This document shows positions 1 through 10,960 of a stretch of 64,000 nt of DNA, piece by piece. Each line of letters begins with the position of its first letter. The stretch's first letter is position 1. A program made the position numbers and the translations under genes. Below the pieces are notes generated by a model that had not been told where the DNA came from, searched no databases, and worked only from the letters and a program-made list of their open reading frames with translations. This stretch comes from Carposina sasakii (taxonomy: Eukaryota; Arthropoda; Insecta; Lepidoptera; Carposinidae), in NCBI GenBank assembly GCA_014607495.2, contig CP053169.1:9238001-9302000 (forward strand), written 5' to 3'.

Positions 1-884
1 AAGGGCAGGAAGATGATGAGCTTTATTTGCAGTTGAATTTAAAACAGTTGTCTTTAAACAGTAAGTAGAAAAAATATACAGGGTTAATTTTAAAACATCA
101 ATAACCTCGCAGGACATTAACCCTGTATACGTACATACTGTATTTGTAATTATAGATAGTTAATTGTTATTTTATTTAAGCGAAACTTTAACAGGTGATA
201 TTTACACCGTAAATATGAGTATTACCTGTAAACACCCACCATTCGCAAAGAGGCAGAAGAGTGATAAACAAACACCCAATTTTTACCTTAGCTAATTAAG
301 TCCTACGTGGTAAGGGGTGAGCCTACCGCCGGTTCACAGGCATAAGCTTAACAGTATTTAATGACAGTCTGGCAAAATACAAGAATATAAAGGGTTCGTT
401 AAGGATTCTTCGCTTAGGTATGTATATTTTTAAACAAAATTCTTATTTCTTATTCTTTATTGTTATTTTGTGTGCTTAGAGAGATTTCTTCCAGCAAACC
501 AGTCGTGAAAGAGAAATAAAAATAAGAGGTAGGAATAAAATTCATTCTTAATATAAAAACTAAAAAAAAAACAAATTACTACACTTAATTATGAAAATGA
601 TGTTTGCGTGGTCACCGGCAGTTTACCATTTGAGTGTAATGCGAAAACGTGTTAAAGTGCGTATATATTATTTATATACGTATGTGTTACGTTTCGCACA
701 CGTTCCGTGGTGAAACTGTAAGACACGCAATTTTATAATTGCGTAAAAAAATCTTTATCCGGTGAATTTAAAATTGATGATGTCATAGAAAAAGTCGACA
801 GTTTAATAAAACTATCATACAACAATACTTGTTATTGTAGTCGCCCATGACTTCGACATCGTAAAGGGGAATTTGGTTACTTTG
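1..884. other. Intergenic DNA, nothing recognised
   Basis: AT-rich sequence with no convincing ORF. A stretch near 290-345 (AAGGGGTGAGCCTACCGCCG) resembles pieces near 3200-3230, 45805-45825 and 46490-46515, so it is probably a fragment of an interspersed repeat of unknown type. Confidence 0.5.
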
Positions 885-926
885 GTATCAGCATTGCACC
901 CGTGCGAAGACGGGTCGGGTCGCTAG
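885..926 (+). mobile_element. Helitron-like 3' end fragment
   Basis: A short GC-rich end reading GCACCCGTGCGAAGACGGG and finishing in CGCTAG followed by T. The same terminus occurs in reverse at 5962-6015. A CTAG end before T is the Helitron 3' signature. The 5' part is not recognisable here. Confidence 0.45.
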
Positions 927-1296
927 TCATACATGTAAACTTTCCCCCGGAATCACTCTATTAAAAAATCTTGGCATATAGGTAGAGGCACATAGGGTCA
1001 ATTTTTATCTCAATTGCATCTTTTTATGTAAATACGAGTGTGAGGTTCGCTACTTTTATCCTTTTACACCTGTGTTAAGTAACCTATACGTTATTAGGTT
1101 ATTACTCAAAACATGAGTTGCCGTTTTCTGTAAAATTGCCAATGTATTATTATTACGTAAACTATTAAAAAAAACCGCACATTTCCGACACGTAATACAA
1201 GCATTACGCGCATTATTGTAAAATCTCCACATTTATATCAGATTATACGTAATTTTTGAGCATTGTGTTAAACAGGGTTATAAGGTTAGGTATATA

Positions 1297-1556
1297 CAGG
1301 GTGTAACAAAAAGGGTATGTTAAGCGAAAAGCTACGTAAATAGCCCACTGTCGAGAACCTATCCACAAAATTTGAGACTCGAAATCACATGTTTATTTTT
1401 CAAGATTGTATGAAAATTCCTGAGATATTTAAAAATTCTCCATACTATCCGGAAAAATAAACATGTGATTTCGAGTCTCAAATTTTGTGGATAGGTTCTT
1501 TGCATTGAGCTATTTACGTAGCTTCTCGCTTAACATACGCTTTTTGTTACACCCTG
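1297..1556 (+). mobile_element. TA-flanked palindromic MITE, family A copy 1
   Basis: A near-perfect 260-bp palindrome with termini CAGGGTGTAACAAAAAGGG and its complement, flanked by TA on both sides (1295-1296 and 1557-1558). There is no coding capacity. The TA duplication and CAGGGTG end suggest a Tc1/mariner-type non-autonomous element. The central 80 bp is asymmetric, which lets orientation be read: this copy is opposite to the one at 12851-13110. Confidence 0.85.
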
Positions 1557-1568
1557 TATATGATATTA

Positions 1569-1794
1569 CTAGTAGACGCTCGCGACTCCGTCGGCGTGGA
1601 CTGTAGAAAAAAAAATGTCGAAATTATGCGGGATAACAAGTAGCCTATACGAGTATGCTTAGAATAATTATTCGCTCCGCAACCCTGTCAAAATATATTC
1701 CTGAAAACTGCATCGAAAACGGTCCAGCCGTTTCTAAGATGCGAGCGTCCACAAACATCGATCCGTTACAATATTATTATATGTAGGTAGTAGA
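1569..1794 (-). mobile_element. Non-autonomous Helitron, reverse, shortened
   Basis: Read in reverse, the element starts TC near 1794, carries the internal blocks shared with 20792-21127 and 51793-52104, and ends in CTAG at 1569-1572. The 5' portion is shorter than in the full copies. No coding sequence. Confidence 0.7.
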
Positions 1795-1865
1795 TTTAAG
1801 TATGTACCTACTTAATAAGATTATCTCAAATGCAATTAAGTAGGTATATGTAACTCTTTTTTATA

Positions 1866-2219
1866 CAGGTTGATTTTTGGTCGCCAACGTTCCCGAAAAC
1901 TACGGAATCTCCTCATAATCACGATCATTTATCTCCATGGAAGCATACCTAGGAAGTGTCTGGTTCCCAAGATATTAGGGTCCAAAGTTGAGTAAATACC
2001 TATAGACTGCGTTTTTCTGCATAAGTGCGCATAGACGCGCGAAGCAAGATTTTTTCACGAGAAATAATTAATATCTGTCTATGAAAAAACTAGCATAAAC
2101 ACTGGAAAAATAAAAAAAAATTACATCGTTTCCCAGCATTTTTTTTTGGCATAAACTTACTTTATTTGATGTATAGAGTACGTACCGTTCGTTAAGGGTG
2201 GCAACAAAAAAACACCCTG
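1866..2219 (+). mobile_element. TA-flanked MITE, family B copy 1
   Basis: A 354-bp non-autonomous DNA element with short inverted ends (CAGGTTGATTTTTGG at the left, AACACCCTG at the right) and TA on both sides. Related copies are at 26651-26869, 40699-41098 and 57844-58188. It shares the CAGGGTG end motif with family A but not the interior. Confidence 0.8.
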
Positions 2220-2424
2220 TATAGACAATTTTATTGTCGTTCTATAATTTTGTAAAGTTTACCATTGTGTGAGCAAAGCTAAAGGTGGATAAGGAACTAG
2301 TGAAATTTTAAAAAGATTCTCGGAATGTACCTACCTACTCTTATATTTATGTAGTGATTTTCAACCAATTACTTCCCAAAGTAAAAAAAAAGTGTTGTGT
2401 ACATGTGGTGATTGTATCTCTGCA

Positions 2425-2675
2425 CAATCACCATGCCTGCCCGTGGGTATTGTAAGAGGCGATCAAGGGTTTCCGCGATATGAGCAGCAGCGGCTACCGT
2501 GTTGACAACTAGACCGAAAATCCCACTGCCCAACGGTCACCAACCCGCCTGCCCAGCATGGTGACAATGGACAAAATCCCTATGACAGTAGCCTTATGGC
2601 GTGCGCTGGAGTGGAGGAAGCCTATTTCCAGCAGTTGACTGCAATAGGCTGATGTGTGTGTGTGTCTTTGATAGG
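2425..2675 (+). mobile_element. RTE-type LINE 3' end (or RTE-tailed SINE), diverged
   Basis: A degenerate copy of the repeat at 6050-6312, ending in the block that in better copies encodes GEAYVQQWTAIG and a stop, followed by TG-rich simple sequence in place of the GAT tail. 5' truncation is usual for such copies. Confidence 0.65.
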
Positions 2676-2815
2676 CGTAACAAAGCTTTAACTGCAGCAA
2701 ACGCAACGCATTGTGCAATCCAAGATGGCGAAGTAAGCGTGGCCTCGCGATGAGAATACTTGGTTGGATCTAGATTATGTCTAGATGTACTTATTCTAGA
2801 TTATATCCTGTATAC

Positions 2816-3144
2816 CTGTGGTTCCCAATTAGTGGTACAGGTACCCCCAGGGGTACACAAGGTTGCACCAAGGGGTACGCGGCGCGTTCCGAAAAAAACC
2901 AAAATTACTAAAATTACCAAAAAATATTTATGCAACCAGATTTTTCAGAGTTGTGCAAAGAAAAACATGCCCATTTGTCACATTTCTCTGTCATCTTGTA
3001 TTGTATATTTATAGTAATAAATTCTAAATACCTACTTACATCTGATTTCATCTCTTATTTATTTCTTGTTCCTGCAATAAGGGGTACGCGAGTTTGAGGT
3101 CTTTCTTAGAGTGGTACGTAGAAAGAACTAATTGGGAACCACTT
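2816..3144 (+). mobile_element. hAT-type MITE with 8-bp target duplication
   Basis: Termini CTGTGGTTCCCAA and TTGGGAACCACTT are inverted repeats. The element is bounded by a perfect 8-bp duplication, CTGTATAC, at 2808-2815 and 3145-3152. An 8-bp duplication with a CA-G-GGTTCCCAA-like end is characteristic of hAT non-autonomous elements. The 84-codon ORF inside is not a real protein. Confidence 0.85.
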
Positions 3145-3512
3145 CTGTATACTATACTTATTACTTTGCTACAATTAATCATGTAATCACACCCTTCACT
3201 AGTTAAGTCCCGCATAGTAAGGGGATGAGCCTACAAACCCATTTCGCAATAACTTCGCATCTATTTCGAAATAAACTGAAATAGAATACAGGTACCTACA
3301 TTTTGTATGTATTAAAATTTTTCCAATATATAGTATAATTCATTATAGCCATAGCCTATCTGAAGCATGATTCTGTCTCTCTCTAAAACTTGATCAAGAT
3401 AGAGACAGCATCAACTTTAGCCTTCACATAAGTTATCTGACCATTGGCAAACCGCCCTTCTATACCTACCTATACAAAAAACACGAGTAGATAATGCGTA
3501 ATATTTAGTCCA

Positions 3513-3716
3513 CTAGTGGAGAACAAACAAAATGTCGAAATTATGCGAAATAAAAATATTTTCCTGGCATAAAAAGTAGCCTATGTGTTAATCCAGGGTG
3601 TCAACTAACTCCTTCCCAAATTTTATTAAAATCGCCCCAGCCCTTTCTAAGTGAAAGAGTAACAAACATCCATCCATCCATACTCACAAACTTTCGCGTT
3701 TACAATATTAGTAAGA
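3513..3716 (-). mobile_element. Non-autonomous Helitron, second subfamily
   Basis: Reverse orientation: CTAG at 3513-3516 preceded by A, and the 5' TC end at about 3716 followed by T. The interior shares the block around AATGTCGAAATTATG with the main Helitron family but differs at the 5' half. A related 5' fragment lies at 5549-5660. Confidence 0.65.
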
Positions 3717-5185
3717 TTTGCCTTTCTGCTCTGACAACGTAAATGCTCTGCTTCTTGAATAATAAAACTTGTTATACGTTGTCGATAAGTCGTAGCATTA
3801 TCAACGTAACACAGTTTTTCTATAACTAAGGAAAGAGGAATATGCAGCTGTACAAACAAACACACCGCTCATTAACTGTGAGAAAGTCAACAGTGTCAGA
3901 TGGTCTTGTCGTTGACGCAGTAGAAGTGGAAAGCAGTAGTTCAAGTCGGTTCAATAATGTAGTGCATCATGATTTTTACTAAGCCAAAGTCTTTGATTTG
4001 TATAAACCAGTAACGGACTGTAGAAATGCAGTACTTTTATGATTAGGTTTTTTATTTACATAAATGATAAAATTGCAGTAATTCCGTTATCGGTTATGTT
4101 ATGTTATAAAAGTATTTACATTACTTATTTTTTGTATTTCATAAACTTGTATTTTTGCAACTGGTACTTTATTTAAGCAATGGGGGCAGGTTTGATTTTA
4201 TTTTTAGATAACACAAAGTCATGAAAAAATTTAATTAATAATAAATTAAAGATACTTATAACTAGTTTTACTAAGTACTTTTAAAACTGTCTGTAATAAC
4301 AATATCTATTTACTTAATTTGACATAGTAGTCAGGTAATGTTAAGTTAAGTTAATTTACTGGTATTTACATATACTGTGAGCTATTCTGTCTCTTTTAGT
4401 GACGTAGAGGTGTATTTATAAAGTTATTTACGTAATTGAACTAATTTGCATTAATACATACTTTTAAACTAAGACGTAGTAAGTACCAAGTCCATTAGCT
4501 CACAAAATATGAATTGCTTTTAGATTTTGTTTAATTTAAATTAACCGACGATCGTAAAATTACGATATTACATAATTGAATTAAGTATGCAGTACTTAAT
4601 AATCAAGTAATAACCTCATTTAGGTACCTACTTAAAGAAAAAACACGACTGCGTAAAGTTTACTCAAGTTTTTGACACAGTGTTACTCTCACGATGAGGA
4701 ATCTAGTGAAACCTTTCAAGCTTAAATGCAACAAGCCCTTTAGCGTAGAAAGAGAAGAAGGCTTGTCAAAGAAATGTAAATATGTACTACTAATCTACAT
4801 ACAAACTTACATGAACTCATAGATACATAACTCCTTTTAGTGATATCGGGCAAAAACTGAGAACTACTTGTTACCTACTTAAAGAAATCATATTGAATGT
4901 CTTCAACAATAATAAGGTGCGGTAACAGACAGCTTAAGCAGACAGCTAGGCCAACTGAATAATAAACATTTTGAAGTGAAAACAGACAATAAAATCACGA
5001 AAAGAAAAAAAGCTAATTTTCTGTTCGATATCACCATTTCTCCAGTTGGCTCGACGCCAAAAGAGATCGAAAACAACGAAAGTAATCAATGTTCTTTCTC
5101 TTTTTATTTCACTGCAAAGATAAAGCAAGAATTCCCAAGGTGAAGGTACTTATTGACGTATTTATTTACATATTACATATCATTT
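3717..5185. other. Intergenic DNA, nothing recognised
   Basis: AT-rich single-copy-looking sequence without a supported gene. The short open frames here show no family motif. Confidence 0.5.
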
Positions 5186-5365
5186 GCTGATGCGGGCATT
5201 CACTAGAATACATCAGCTGCATCTCCTTACGTGCATATCGTAAGTATCGACTAAGGAACTCTGGCATTCTCCTAAGCGATAAATCAGCAACTTGTCACTG
5301 ATCGTTTACATTTGTTCTATGCCAAACGTGGCCGTGAGATCTCCTTTATGATCAAGCAGTTTCCC
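5186..5365 (+). mobile_element. SINE-like repeat, family F
   Basis: Contains the family blocks GCATTCACTAGAATACATCA, ATCGACTAAGGAACTC and AACGTGGCCGTGAGATCTCC. At least eight further copies or pieces are in this window on both strands. No ORF. A SINE origin is inferred from size and dispersion only. Confidence 0.65.
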
Positions 5366-5548
5366 TATTATCCCCGAAGAAGTTGAACAGAAGTGGGAAA
5401 TTTACACACACACTTTTTACCAGTAAGCTTAAGGGGCCTAGATCCTGGTGGAGAGCCGCTTGCCGCTTTTCACACATAGGTAGGTACTCAGTCTAGCAAC
5501 CGAGATACAATGAAGATACAAAATATTGGGAAACGTTTATAATTTATA

Positions 5549-5660
5549 ACCTTACTAATATTGAAGACGCAAATGTAATTCTGTCTGTCTGTCCGGCTTC
5601 CACACCAAAATTACTGAACCGATTTGAATATAATTTGGTACACAGGTAGCCTAGGCTCTA
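5549..5660 (+). mobile_element. Helitron-like 5' fragment
   Basis: Starts like the 5' end of the 3513-3716 subfamily (TTACTAATATTGAAGACGC) and continues into TCTGTCTGTCTGTCCGG and an ACCGATTT block, then loses similarity. No 3' terminus is seen. Confidence 0.45.
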
Positions 5661-5961
5661 GCTAGAGCCTAAGGTAGTTTAGTATAGTTAAGGTACTTTT
5701 CCCTACTTTTTTTATTGATTGCAAACTTGTTTACGACTTATTAAAAAACTATCAAATCTTTTCCGCTTCAACATAGTCCAGCGTGATTTTATCATCAGTA
5801 AATAGAGACGTGCAGGAATGTCATGCGACACATTTCACTCACAATTTCTTTGCAAATGAACGATTTCCACAGACATTGTATTAATACCTACTGTTGGCGA
5901 AAATAAATGAATTTAATGATACTTGCTACGTTTTTATATATCTAGATTATTTTATTATAAA

Positions 5962-6048
5962 CTAGCGACCCGCCCTGGCTTAGCACGGGTGCAATGCAGA
6001 TACTCATATGAAACTTCCCCTCGAATTTATCTACATAAATTTGGTTGC
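5962..6048 (-). mobile_element. Helitron-like 3' end, truncated by an RTE-type copy
   Basis: The reverse-oriented CTAG end at 5962-5965 is followed by CGACCCGCCCTGGC and GCACGGGTGCAATGC. The element is cut off where the repeat at 6050 begins. Confidence 0.45.
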
Positions 6049-6049
6049 G

Positions 6050-6312
6050 TGGTGCCGGCAGAGTAGAATTCGTACCACCCCATGTCTGCCCGTGGGTATC
6101 GTACGAGGCGATTAAAGGTTTTCGGTAGGTGGGCAGCAGCTCCTCCCGTGTTGACAACATAGTCCAAAATACAAACTGCGGTCACCAACCCGCCTGCCCA
6201 GCGTGGTGACTATGGGCAAATACCCCCCCATGGCAGTCTTGTGGCGTGCCCCGGGGGAGGCCTACGTCCAACAGTGGACTGCAATAGGCTGATGATGATA
6301 ATGATGATGATA
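6050..6312 (+). mobile_element. RTE-type LINE 3' end (or RTE-tailed SINE)
   Basis: A good copy of a repeat seen at least eight times here. Frame 6239-6292 reads LWRAPGEAYVQQWTAIG then stop, which resembles the C-terminus of RTE-clade reverse transcriptases. It is followed directly by a GAT microsatellite tail, the usual RTE 3' end. The upstream 190 bp carries no long frame, so this could be a 5'-truncated LINE or a SINE that borrowed the RTE tail. Confidence 0.75.
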
Positions 6313-7103
6313 GTTTATGCTATTAGTTGATTATATTACATTTATCTAATAAACTTACTCAGATTTTTAAATCTCATAAAAAAACTGCATCACAATCTGA
6401 TGCGTAGTTTTAAATATCTAAGCATACATAGGGACAGACAGACGGCGGGAAAGCGCATTTGTTTTATAATAATGTGGTGAAGATTTATTACACATAGAAA
6501 AAGTTAAACGTTTCCAATTTTCGCATGTCTAAATTTTTATTGAAATATAATTAAATGGAAATAAAAATAATTACTTACGCATTAAATGGAAGTTAGTTAC
6601 ACTACATTTAATAAAAAATATTTCTCTAAATTAACGCTTCATGTATTCTCATGTAAAAATACATTCCTTTCAAGTTTAGGAAATTACTTCTGCCCTAATA
6701 AATAGGTCCAACGCGTGAACTCTGACCTTTAGCCGGGACGGGGAAATTACCCTAAAGTGGGGAAATCACCCCGCAACTTGGGAAAATTGTGTCGTAAAAC
6801 TCTGTAGAACAGTTTTATCTATGTTTTGTTGTCAGATGAGTTTTGTTAGTTCACTACTTAGGTTAGTACTAGTTAGGATATTTATATTAACATAGATTTT
6901 CGCCAGTGATATCGTCCGTGTACCTATACTTTTACTACCATTTGAAGTGTTATTTTGGGATACGCTGAAACAGGTATCTAATAAATTTCATTTAATAAAT
7001 TTGATTAGAAATTTGAAGTAAATTGATCCAAAGATTTTCTTTCAATTACAAAATAATTTACCACTTTAGTGGACTTAAGGTCCACAAAGGTCTAAAGATC
7101 GTA
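6313..7103. other. Intergenic DNA, nothing recognised
   Basis: AT-rich sequence. No gene or clear repeat boundary was found. Confidence 0.45.
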
Positions 7104-7348
7104 TATAGAGGCGTCACATAACAAAAGAAAGTCATAGTATAAATTACATGTTTATTTTTTCAGATAGTGTCCACCCTCTATGCCACGAGTATGAAAAAAT
7201 CCTAAACTACTCAGTAATTCAATCTAGATCCATAAAATCTTGAATAATTTACTTGTTTGTGGTTTCGATTTTTTTTTGTGGACAGATTCTTTATAATAAA
7301 CTATCTTCATAGATTTTCTTTTAACATAGCCCTTTTGTTACATCCGGT
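7104..7348 (+). mobile_element. Family A MITE, strongly diverged
   Basis: The right end CTTTTGTTACATCCGG and internal block ATTACATGTTTATTTTTTC match the family A palindrome, but the left end and centre are heavily mutated. The boundaries are approximate. Confidence 0.5.
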
Positions 7349-7957
7349 ATGATAAATAGCTCATTAACCGGTATTTTGGTTTATAATTAAATTTGGTAAG
7401 CATTTAATTAATCTTAAGTATCGTTAGATTTATGATTAAAAGCTCTGAATAAATGATTACGGTTTGAATATCGCCCACGAGGTAATCAGAAGCCGTGTTT
7501 AATTAGAAATTATTTACTAATTATTTTGTTGAAGCTTCTTACTCTACCTTTCTTATAAATAGGTTAGTAAGTAGGTAGATAGATGATAAAATTCTTTCAT
7601 CATACAAGGGCGAGCTTCATACCTTTAGTGGCGTTCTCTACCAGCTAACATGGTTACTTAATAATAATTTCCTTTTCCTCTCATTTCGAGAAAACCCAGA
7701 TATCGTTATAGTGTATCAAAATATATGTATTCTAGTGGCGCCATCTATGTTCCATGTGTAACTAATTTAAAAAGAAATAAATGACAGTCTGTTGTGAACC
7801 GCCGACGCGTTTTATTACAATAATCTGTTATTTTGGTTAATTATAGTAAAAGTAAGTAGGTGGGTGCCTGCTATTTTCATCTGACTTGAAGGTTCATTTA
7901 ACTGTTTGTTCTCGATATTCAAGCACGTTAGCCTTCTATTTTAATGTATTCCAAAAC
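7349..7957. other. Intergenic DNA, nothing recognised
   Basis: AT-rich, no supported ORF or repeat boundary. Confidence 0.45.
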
Positions 7958-8102
7958 GAGGTAGCCAGAACTGCAATTTCAGAAAGGAGGTCCTACAGCT
8001 ACGTTAGCATAGCGGAGCAAGATGAGGGACAGGTTGTTAGGGCAACTTGTCCCTCATCTTCATGTTTATAGGGAAGCATCGTATCGGCACAGCAAGTTTT
8101 TT
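7958..8102 (-). mobile_element. SINE-like family F fragment with an 18-bp hairpin
   Basis: Reverse family F blocks (GAGGTAGCCAGAACTGCA, CTACAGCTACGTTAGCATAG) are followed by a compact inverted repeat. Arm 8019-8036 (AAGATGAGGGACAGGTTG) pairs with 8043-8060 with one mismatch around a 6-nt loop. Confidence 0.5.
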
Positions 8103-8387
8103 GGTATATTTTTTTAAATAAATCCGTAATATCTCCATTTAGGTATGCCTTAATACCCAAAGCGTTAAACTCATGTTATTCAAATCGATTACAAATTAGA
8201 ATGGTTTCTTCGTTCGTTCGTTCCCATTATCGTTCACTATTTTATATGTACTCTGTGACTTCGACATGCAGGTGTTTGGTTAAACATGAGGAAGTTTGAA
8301 TTTTAACTACATGTAAGGTCAATGCCTTGATGATGACTTTAATCCTTTGTGTTCTTTAAATTCAGTGTTTAAATAATTTGCTGTCAT

Positions 8388-8815
8388 GTGCTGATGCGGG
8401 GGCTTCACTAGAATACATCAGCTGCATTTCCTTCGTGCATGCTGTAAGAGTCGACTAAGGAACTCAGAGCAGAGGCGTTCTCTCAGGCAATTAGGTAGGG
8501 TATCACCATGAACGTATAAAGAATAACGGACAGAGTGTTGTCAATACACAGAGTGAAGCATTTATAGTAAGCTCGGTAACGATATTCCATGGAGTAGGGA
8601 TGTGTATTGACACGTTATCCACCCACACATACAAACCATAGTAAGCTCGGCGCCTACTAGAAAATACGCATCCATGCGCAACGCGCTGCCATAACGGTTC
8701 TTCAATCTGTGCATTGACAGCATTACGTTCGTTGTTCTTTAAACGTTCATGGGTATCACTGATCTTTTACATCTGACCCCGCTTTGCAAACGTGTCTGTA
8801 GTAATTTTTAATCAG
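8388..8815 (+). mobile_element. SINE-like family F copy interrupted by a MITE
   Basis: The left part is 8388-8506 and the right part about 8752-8815. They are separated by the palindromic element at 8507-8751, whose 8-bp duplication GGTATCAC marks the original insertion point. Confidence 0.65.
8507..8751. mobile_element. Palindromic MITE nested in a SINE, 8-bp duplication
   Basis: Inverted ends CATGAACG and CGTTCATG, with further arm similarity (AGTGTTGTCAATACACAG versus CTGTGCATTGACAGCATT). It is flanked by GGTATCAC at 8499-8506 and 8752-8759. No ORF. The 8-bp duplication suggests a hAT-type or similar superfamily. A much shorter relative is at 23693-23730. Confidence 0.75.
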
Positions 8816-8835
8816 CTGAATTCGGTCGATCCAGG

Positions 8836-8918
8836 TGTAGGGTAAAATCGTCAGCAAGGTTAATTACTCGGATCCTGCTCGGCACATATAATCCCCTTGC
8901 TGACGATCCGTACCCTAC
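8836..8918. mobile_element. Small hairpin MITE
   Basis: Inverted arms: GTAGGGTAAAATCGTCAGC at the left and GCTGACGATCCGTACCCTAC at the right, around a short spacer. No coding capacity. A piece of the same end appears near 9098. Confidence 0.5.
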
Positions 8919-9343
8919 CCGTATCAGTTTCATTCGTAGGTACCTGCTGACGTACATAGCTGACGGTGCACTGATGTGCATAATACGAAGTACGTTCGAG
9001 TTAAATGACTATCCATGAAAAGTACCATTAATCAATCGACCAGAAATCTAGGACTATCATGGGTATCACTGATCTTTTACATGAAAAAGACGCCTGGCTA
9101 ACCGTACCCTTTGTAAAACATAATGAAGTAAAATCCAGTCTAGAATGAAAAACCCTGGCTAACCATTTAAAACATTGCGTGTACTTTACTAATTTAATGT
9201 GTACCTACTTATTTAACTATTCACAGTGTCCTCGTACTTTTTACGATTATTACTATTATCACTGTTAATATCACCAGTAGAAATCACGACTAGGCATAAC
9301 ATATAGTATCGTTGTTCTGTTCAGTTCAGTCAGGCTAAGCCCT

Positions 9344-9930
9344 GATTTTTAGGGTTCCGTAGCCAAATGGCAAAAAACGGAACCATTATAGTTTCGTCAT
9401 GTCTGTCTGTCTGTCCGTCCGTCCGTCCGTGTGTCACAGCCATTTTTCTCCGAAACTATAAGAACTATACTGTTGAAACTTAGTAAGTGTATTCTGTGAA
9501 CTGAATTAAGATTTTTACACAAAATTAGAAAAAAATATAACAAATTGGGGGTCCCCATACTTTGATCTGAACTCAAATTTTTTTTTTCATCTAACCCGTG
9601 CGTGTAGGGTAAGTACCTATCTATGGATAGATCTTCAAAAATGATATTGAGGTTTCTAACATCATTTATTCTAAACTGAATAGTTTGCGCGAGAGACACT
9701 TCCAAAGTGGTAAAATGTGTCCCGCCCCCCTGTAACTTCTAAAATAAGAGAAATGATACCTATAGCTAAAAAAATATATATGATGTACATTACCATAAAA
9801 ACTACCAACGAAAATTGGTTTGAACGAGATCTAGTAAGTAGTTTTGTTTATTTACGTCATAAATCGTAAACTGCAATTTACCTTTCATACGGAACCCTAC
9901 ACGGGAGAGTCCCTCGCACTTGGCCGCTTT
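9344..9930. mobile_element. Interspersed repeat with AGGGTTCCGT ends, unclassified
   Basis: Begins TTTTTAGGGTTCCGTAGCC, passes through a TCTG/TCCG microsatellite (9403-9431), and ends near ACGGAACCCTACACGGGAG and CACTTGGCCGC. A 45-bp hairpin fragment of the same end is at 16858-16900. I recognise it as a common lepidopteran-type repeat but cannot assign a superfamily. The 102-codon minus frame inside is not a protein. Confidence 0.5.
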
Positions 9931-10505
9931 TATTTACCTTCCCTTCTTTTCTACATAAACTACCTGCTTATTTTTACCCGACTGCAGAAGGAGGGTTATG
10001 TTTTTCGAGTGTATCTAAGTATCTATCTATTAGAAGATTCGTCTAGACACTGGGTAAAAATTTTTACTCAGTCCATTTTTTTTTTGTAAATGAGGTTGTT
10101 AACTAATCTACTCGCAAATATGGCTATAGACAAAATAGAGAAAACTTGTAATAAAGATCTATTTGTAATTGCAGCATTGCATTTGAATACTTAGGTATTT
10201 CTATCTACAATTTTAAAAGCTGCTGCTCCGCGCGCTGTATCAAGTAAAGCAAATAAACATTAATTTCTTCACGAAACAATCCCCGCGGATCAGAACCAAA
10301 GACAAATCTGTCGAATGAAATATGAGAATAAAAATTACCTTATCTATGAACTCCCGGTGGAGGCATGAGATAAAAGTTAAGGTCGTGCCAAGGTCGAGCC
10401 CACACCCACCCCCGCTGCGCACTGCATAATTAATCATATACTTTTACAGAAGCCAAAAGGTTCTATTCACATTCATATACATCTTCTATCTATTCTATCT
10501 ATATA

Positions 10506-10731
10506 TCTATTACCTACACATAATAAAATTGTAACGGATCGATGTTTGTGCACGCTTATCTCTGAAACGGTTGGACCGATTTCGATGCAGTTTTCAGGAA
10601 TGTATTGTGACAGGTGTCCCACTTAACATAATAGGCTGCTTTTTATCCCGGGAAACTGTTTTTATCCCGCATAATTTGGACATTTTGTTTTTGCTGCAGT
10701 CCACACGGACGGAGTCGCGGGCGTCCACTAG
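10506..10731 (+). mobile_element. Non-autonomous Helitron, shortened
   Basis: The TC start at 10506 (TCTATTACCTACACATAAT) and the GGACGGAGTCGCGGGCGTCC hairpin are followed by ACTAG, ending at 10731 before T. It lacks the segment between the 5' end and the GTTTGTGCACGC block that is present in the copy at 20792-21127. Confidence 0.75.
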
Positions 10732-10870
10732 TTCACAATATGAGATACGGTTGTATTTCCGAAATGGGGTAACCAGAACTGCAGGGTCATAAGGGAGACG
10801 TTACAGCCACGTTTTGTATAGCCAGTGACTAGTTCATCAAGTACGTCAAGCTAGGCTATTAGGTTGCATA

Positions 10871-10960
10871 CAGGGTGTAACAAAAGGGGCATGGTAAGCG
10901 TAATGCTATGAAGATTGCCCACGTATATTAGAAAATCTATCCATATTTGCCACTTATCGA
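10871..10960 (+). mobile_element. Family A MITE, left part only
   Basis: Starts CAGGGTGTAACAAAAGGGG after TA and keeps the GTAAGCGTAATGCTATG block. The right arm is lost. Confidence 0.6.

Noticed and set aside
2760..3014. 84-codon ORF
   Set aside because: It overlaps a hAT MITE with clear 8-bp duplication; no protein family features.
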